Shown in pieces: positions 59,295 through 64,000 of a DNA stretch of 64,000 bases. The first letter of the stretch is position 1, and every line of letters begins with the position of its first letter. Position numbers and translations under genes: made by a program. The stretch comes from an uncultured Corynebacterium sp. GTDB lineage: Bacteria > Actinomycetota > Actinomycetes > Mycobacteriales > Mycobacteriaceae. The stretch is from positions 62,001 through 126,000 of the forward strand of contig NZ_CAMIBP010000004.1 of the NCBI RefSeq assembly GCF_946223165.1, read 5' to 3'. The notes beneath the pieces are model-generated. The model was not told the DNA's origin. It was given only the letters and a program-made list of their open reading frames with translations, and did not search any database.

Positions 59295-60419
59295 CTAGGC
59301 GTTATCGCCCGCGAAGGCGCGCGCGATTGACCGTCCTGCCTCGCGGAGCTGCTCCTGCAGCGGGCCCTGCTGCGTGAGCTCCGCGGCGTACGCGCCGGGG
59401 GCGGCATCGGCAAGCTGGGCGTCATCATCGAAGACGCCGGCGACGATGCCGAGCGGCACTCCCGCCGCGCGCGTCATGTCGGCAAGCGTGCCTACGACCT
59501 TGCCAGTGAGCGACTGGGAATCGAATTTTCCCTCGCCGGTGATGAGCAGGGCGGCGTCGCGCAGGCGCTCGCCCAACCCGAGCTGCGCGGCGACAACTTC
59601 CGCGCCGGGGCACACCCGAGCGTGCTCGTCGTTGCCCCAGAGGATGCGCGACACCCAGGTCAGGCCCACAGGAATGCAGCCAGCGGCGCCGAAGTATTCG
59701 GTGTCTGGATCGATGCCGGTGACGTCGCAGAGGCGCAGCATGGCGCCCGTGAGGAGAGCGAGATGCTCGCCCTTGGCGCCCTTTTGTGGCCCGTACACGA
59801 TGGTTGATTGTGCTGGGGTAACGCGGGTGTCGGACAGTAGTGTGTAGTCCAGCAGTGCGGCCTTCATGTTGAGCTGCACGGTGTCGATGGTGTCCAGTTG
59901 GACCAGCGGGGCGCCGCCCTTCGGCAGCGCGTAGCCGCGGGCGTCGTGGACCGCGGCGCCGAGGGCGGCGAGAATGCCAGTGCCGCCGTCAATGGTGGCC
60001 GACCCGCCGAGACCAAGATAGATGGACTCGGCGCCCTTCGCCTCCGCGTCGGCGATGAGGACGCCCGTGCCGTAGGAATCGGCGTGGAGCGGATCGAGGG
60101 CGTCCGCGACCGCGGGCAGCCCGGTGGCCGCGGCGACGTCGATGTACGCGGCCTTGTCCGTGAGATTGAGGTAATACGAGGCTTCGGCGAGGCGTCCTAC
60201 CGCGTCGGTGACGGGCAGGGTGATGGTGGCCACCTCTGCGCCCCGCGTGGCGGCCGCGGTCGCGAGGGCCTCCGCCGTCCCCTCACCGCCGTCGGCCATG
60301 GGGATGGTGACCACGGTGGCGTCAGGGAGCTCCTCGCGCACGCCGGCGGCGATGCCCGCGGCGGCTTCGGCGGCGGTGGCGGTGCCTTTGAAAGAGTCGG
60401 GGGCGACGATAACGATCAT
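59295..60419 (-). CDS. glycerate kinase
   Basis: Glycerate kinase type I (GlxK/GarK family) of 374 residues, phosphorylating glycerate with ATP. Blocks: VIVAPDSFKGTATAAEAAAGIAAG at the start, PMADGGEGTAEAL, GLGGSATIDGGTGILAALGA and LITGEGKFDSQSLTGKVVGTLA. The ATG at 60419 is fixed by TATACT six bases before it. It could feed glycerate into glycolysis toward pyk; no glycerate-forming gene is adjacent. Confidence 0.93.
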   Translation of the reverse strand: MIVIVAPDSFKGTATAAEAAAGIAAGVREELPDATVVTIPMADGGEGTAEALATAAATRGAEVATITLPVTDAVGRLAEASYYLNLTDKAAYIDVAAATGLPAVADALDPLHADSYGTGVLIADAEAKGAESIYLGLGGSATIDGGTGILAALGAAVHDARGYALPKGGAPLVQLDTIDTVQLNMKAALLDYTLLSDTRVTPAQSTIVYGPQKGAKGEHLALLTGAMLRLCDVTGIDPDTEYFGAAGCIPVGLTWVSRILWGNDEHARVCPGAEVVAAQLGLGERLRDAALLITGEGKFDSQSLTGKVVGTLADMTRAAGVPLGIVAGVFDDDAQLADAAPGAYAAELTQQGPLQEQLREAGRSIARAFAGDNA

Positions 60420-60425
60420 GGGGAA

Positions 60426-60431
60426 AGTATA
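60426..60431 (-). promoter_or_regulatory. -10 box of the glycerate kinase gene (leaderless)
   Basis: TATACT on the minus strand, six bases before the ATG; one of the best -10 matches in the window. Confidence 0.6.
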
Positions 60432-60542
60432 AAGGTCACGCCGCATGGCTCTGCCATAGGCTGGGGCGGGGTGTGGCCGGGCTAACACTGGAATTGTTTG
60501 CAATTTTTTCCCTTTAGCGGGAAACTGTCAATCGTTAGGTAA

Positions 60543-61940
<1,398 letters not shown>

Positions 61941-61959
61941 CCTCGCTTCGGTGCAGAAC

Positions 61960-61988
61960 GCGGCGTCCCCGGGCGGGGCGCCGCTTTT
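61960..61988 (+). terminator. terminator after gdhA
   Basis: Stem GCGGCGTCCCC / GGGGCGCCGC with a GGGC loop, followed by TTTT. Confidence 0.88.
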
Positions 61989-62067
61989 GCGATCCTCAAC
62001 TGAAACTTGAGACTTGTCCTGCGTGGGAACCCCGGCAAGTGCGCGCGGCTGGCTACGCTACGGAGCT

Positions 62068-62814
62068 ATGTACCGCGTCTTTGAAACCCTTGATGACCTT
62101 GTCCAGATTGTGGAGCAGGCCTACGGCGTGCCCATGACGAGCAATTGTGTAGTCCCGCGCAACGACATCCTGGGGCTGCTTGATGAGCTGCGCAATGCGC
62201 TGCCGGTCGAAATCGACGATGCCCAAGACGTGCTGGACAAGCAGGACTCCATTCTAGCCGGCGCTCAGGAGCGCGCGGATCAGCTCGTGGCCGACGCCAC
62301 CACGGACTCTGAAGACATGCGCGCCCAAGCCAAGCACGACTCCGAGAACATGCTTGCCGATGCCCAGTCCCGCGCCACGCACACCGTGGCTCAGGCCAAG
62401 GACGAGGCTGCCCGCACGGTGGATTCCGCCCGCGCAGAAGCTGATCGCCTCGTGGCGCAGGGCAATCAGTCCTACGATCGTGCCGTCGCCGCCGGTCAGG
62501 AAGAGCAGGCACGTCTGGTGTCCGAGTCCGAGGTCGTGCGTCGCGCTAACGACGAGGCCCACCGTATTGTGGAGACCGCCCACGCGGAGTCCTCGCGCCT
62601 GCGCGCCGAGTGTGACGAATTCATTGATGCCAAGCTTGGCCAGTTCGAGGAGTCGCTTACCGGCGTGCTGCGCACCGTGAGCGGTGATCGTCAGGCGCTG
62701 CGCCGCGGTGCCGGCGCCTCGGGGCGCGGGGGATACCAGTCCGCGTCAGACGCGGGCTACCGCGATGCTCGTGAGTTGCGCGATTATGGCGAGTACGGAG
62801 ACTACCAGGACTAG
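62068..62814 (+). CDS. sepIVA: SepIVA-type coiled-coil septation protein
   Basis: Protein of 248 residues homologous to mycobacterial SepIVA (Rv2927c): MYRVFETLDDLVQIVEQAYGVPMTxxCVVPR at the start, DDAQDVLDKQDSIL, GNQSYDRAV, ARLVSESEVV, and RLRAECDEFIDAKLGQFEE. The middle (about residues 60-190) is Ala/Glu/Asp-rich coiled coil. The C-terminus is Gly/Tyr/Asp-rich (SGRGGYQSASDAGYRDARE). SepIVA is a cytoplasmic DivIVA-like protein that acts in septum formation and polar growth. TACGCT (62054-62059) eight bases before the ATG suggests a leaderless message; a near-start CGGAG is also present. Confidence 0.85.
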   Translation: MYRVFETLDDLVQIVEQAYGVPMTSNCVVPRNDILGLLDELRNALPVEIDDAQDVLDKQDSILAGAQERADQLVADATTDSEDMRAQAKHDSENMLADAQSRATHTVAQAKDEAARTVDSARAEADRLVAQGNQSYDRAVAAGQEEQARLVSESEVVRRANDEAHRIVETAHAESSRLRAECDEFIDAKLGQFEESLTGVLRTVSGDRQALRRGAGASGRGGYQSASDAGYRDARELRDYGEYGDYQD

Positions 62815-62832
62815 CCGGGACTAGTTCGGAGC

Positions 62833-63411
62833 CTAGGAGCGCTCGGCCGAGACGACGCGCGGCCGGCGGCGCGCACGCTCAGGCGCGGCCTCCGGTAGCT
62901 CAGCCGGTTTCGCTACGGTGCCGCTGAGCCACCCGGCGACGAGGCCAAGGACGAGGCCGGGCACGGCGTAGAGCATCCACATGACACCGAGCGAGGCGGC
63001 GAGGGCGCTCGGTACGCCATAGGCCACCGCGTCAACGACGGTGGCGAGAAACTCTACGAGCGAGGCTCCTAGCATGAGCCCCGCAACGGCGGCGAAGGCA
63101 CCCGGAATACCGGCTGTGCATCGCCACGCCCACCAGGCCGCGGCGACAGCGAAGAACGCGGAACCAATGATGACCGCGAAGGAAAACGGGATGGGCGCCA
63201 GAGTTGCGATGCCAATCAACATGCCCGTCGCAAAGCCGCGCACCAGGACTTGCCGCAGGGACAGGGACCTCGTCACGGCATCGGCGGCATCGGTGTGTCC
63301 GGCGGTGAAACGGCGGCTGGCCAGCAGCGCCACCCCGACCAATAGGAGGCAGGGGAGGACGCCGGCCGCGAGCTCCGCCGCGGCAAGTCCGGCCACTGAA
63401 GAGGTGTTCAT
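62833..63411 (-). CDS. multi-helix membrane protein of unknown function
   Basis: Protein of 192 residues with about five hydrophobic segments and a basic C-terminal tail (PERARRRPRVVSAERS). No motif recognised. The ATG at 63411 is preferred to 63444 because TACACT (63425-63420) lies eight bases upstream. It converges on sepIVA. Confidence 0.65.
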   Translation of the reverse strand: MNTSSVAGLAAAELAAGVLPCLLLVGVALLASRRFTAGHTDAADAVTRSLSLRQVLVRGFATGMLIGIATLAPIPFSFAVIIGSAFFAVAAAWWAWRCTAGIPGAFAAVAGLMLGASLVEFLATVVDAVAYGVPSALAASLGVMWMLYAVPGLVLGLVAGWLSGTVAKPAELPEAAPERARRRPRVVSAERS

Positions 63412-63582
63412 GACTGTTGAGTGTAGGCGCGTGCTCGCCTGCATAATGCGCTAAAGCCCAGTGCACACGGCCTTTTTCGGGGATCCTCAGCCGCTTGCCA
63501 GGTTGCGGCGATGGCGGCGGGGAGCGGCGGGCGTGGCGCGCAACAAACCCGCAGTCAGGCCGCGTGTAAGATGATCCGCGTT

Positions 63583-64000
63583 ATGACGAATCCTTTTAAG
63601 TTCAATGTCGCCGAGCTAGTGCGCGGCACGGGCGGCGACGGCATGCCACTGCTGCGTACCCAGACCGGCCCGGCGCCCGAGCGCATCGGCGTCGAGATGA
63701 TCGCAGTGCCTGCTGGCAGCGAGGTCACGGTCGACGCCACGCTCACCCCGCTCGGCGGCGCCGTTATGGTCGACGCGGACATTACTGGCACATTGGACGG
63801 CGAGTGCGTGCGCTGCCTGCGCGAGCTGCATCCGCCGCTGGATCTGCACATCACGCAGGTCTACGCCAACGATCCGGACTTTATTGACGGGGACCCGGCG
63901 GACGCCGAGGACGAGGGATCCGGGGACGATATCCCGATGATTGAGAACGACGAGCTGGACATCCTCCAGGCCGTCATCGACGAGGCCGGCCTTAGCTTGC
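63583..64000 (+). CDS. DUF177 (YceD) family protein, N-terminal part
   Basis: The frame begins at ATG 63583 and runs off the right edge; 139 residues are visible. FKFNVAELVR, VDATLTPLGGAVMVDADITG and the Cys-containing GTLDGECVRCLREL are typical of the DUF177/YceD family, linked in plants and bacteria to 23S rRNA maturation and usually followed by rpmF. Whether rpmF follows here is outside the window. TAAGAT (63567-63572) is a likely -10 box giving a very short leader. Confidence 0.85.
   Translation, partial: MTNPFKFNVAELVRGTGGDGMPLLRTQTGPAPERIGVEMIAVPAGSEVTVDATLTPLGGAVMVDADITGTLDGECVRCLRELHPPLDLHITQVYANDPDFIDGDPADAEDEGSGDDIPMIENDELDILQAVIDEAGLSL

Overview
The window is a GC-rich (roughly 65%) chromosomal segment of a Corynebacterium. 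The genus call rests on several things read together: an actinobacterial T-box ahead of a long isoleucyl-tRNA synthetase, a SepIVA-type coiled-coil protein, an Mtb12-like lipoprotein, the hisDCB-small orf-MFS-hisHA-impA-hisFI operon, a glutamate dehydrogenase very close to that of C. glutamicum, exact TAGAC-N6-GTCTA sites of the corynebacterial regulator McbR, and many leaderless genes whose -10 box (TANNNT) sits 6-8 nt before the start codon. I cannot name the species. The region is mainly core chromosome. I found no prophage, insertion sequence, CRISPR array, rRNA or tRNA gene.

Layout. 1-4.8 kb: the end of an unknown gene, a T-box leader and ileS, two DnaA-box matches and an HNH nuclease. 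4.9-11.2 kb (minus): an MFS gene broken by one base behind a GntR regulator, then a four-gene ABC importer operon (ATPase, lipoprotein, double permease, metallophosphoesterase). 11.3-19.4 kb: EamA exporter, DNA polymerase IV, asparaginase, two lipoproteins, lspA-rluD and two small membrane proteins, rarD. 19.5-25.9 kb: dnaE and two tandem MetE-like genes, each behind a perfect McbR operator; the first is frameshifted. 26-28.6 kb (minus): two secreted proteins. 28.8-32.4 kb: ilvA, a yigZ-small membrane-hslR operon, and a small alarmone synthetase. 32.5-40.6 kb: an unknown protein, DnaQ-BRCT exonuclease, glgX coupled to a TetR gene, a lipoprotein, a membrane protein, and a YbjN protein.

40.7-51.7 kb is the most informative part. 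The full histidine operon runs straight into a Trp-associated membrane protein, a TrpC homologue that has lost several catalytic residues, and lgt. Mycobacteria carry trpE, trpB and trpA in the same neighbourhood; here those are missing. HisA carries Asn where bifunctional PriA has Arg143, the change reported for monofunctional corynebacterial subHisA. Together these read as the remains of an ancestral his-trp supercluster, with the TrpC-like protein retained although it is unlikely to make indole-glycerol phosphate.

51.9-64 kb: pyruvate kinase, PrpF isomerase, a candidate 41-residue leaderless ORF and a short YceI-like protein, glycogen phosphorylase, an M20 amidohydrolase, glycerate kinase, NADP-glutamate dehydrogenase, sepIVA, a membrane protein, and the start of a DUF177/YceD gene that runs off the end. 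glgX and glgP give glycogen breakdown feeding pyk. lspA, lgt and four lipoproteins supply a complete lipoprotein theme.
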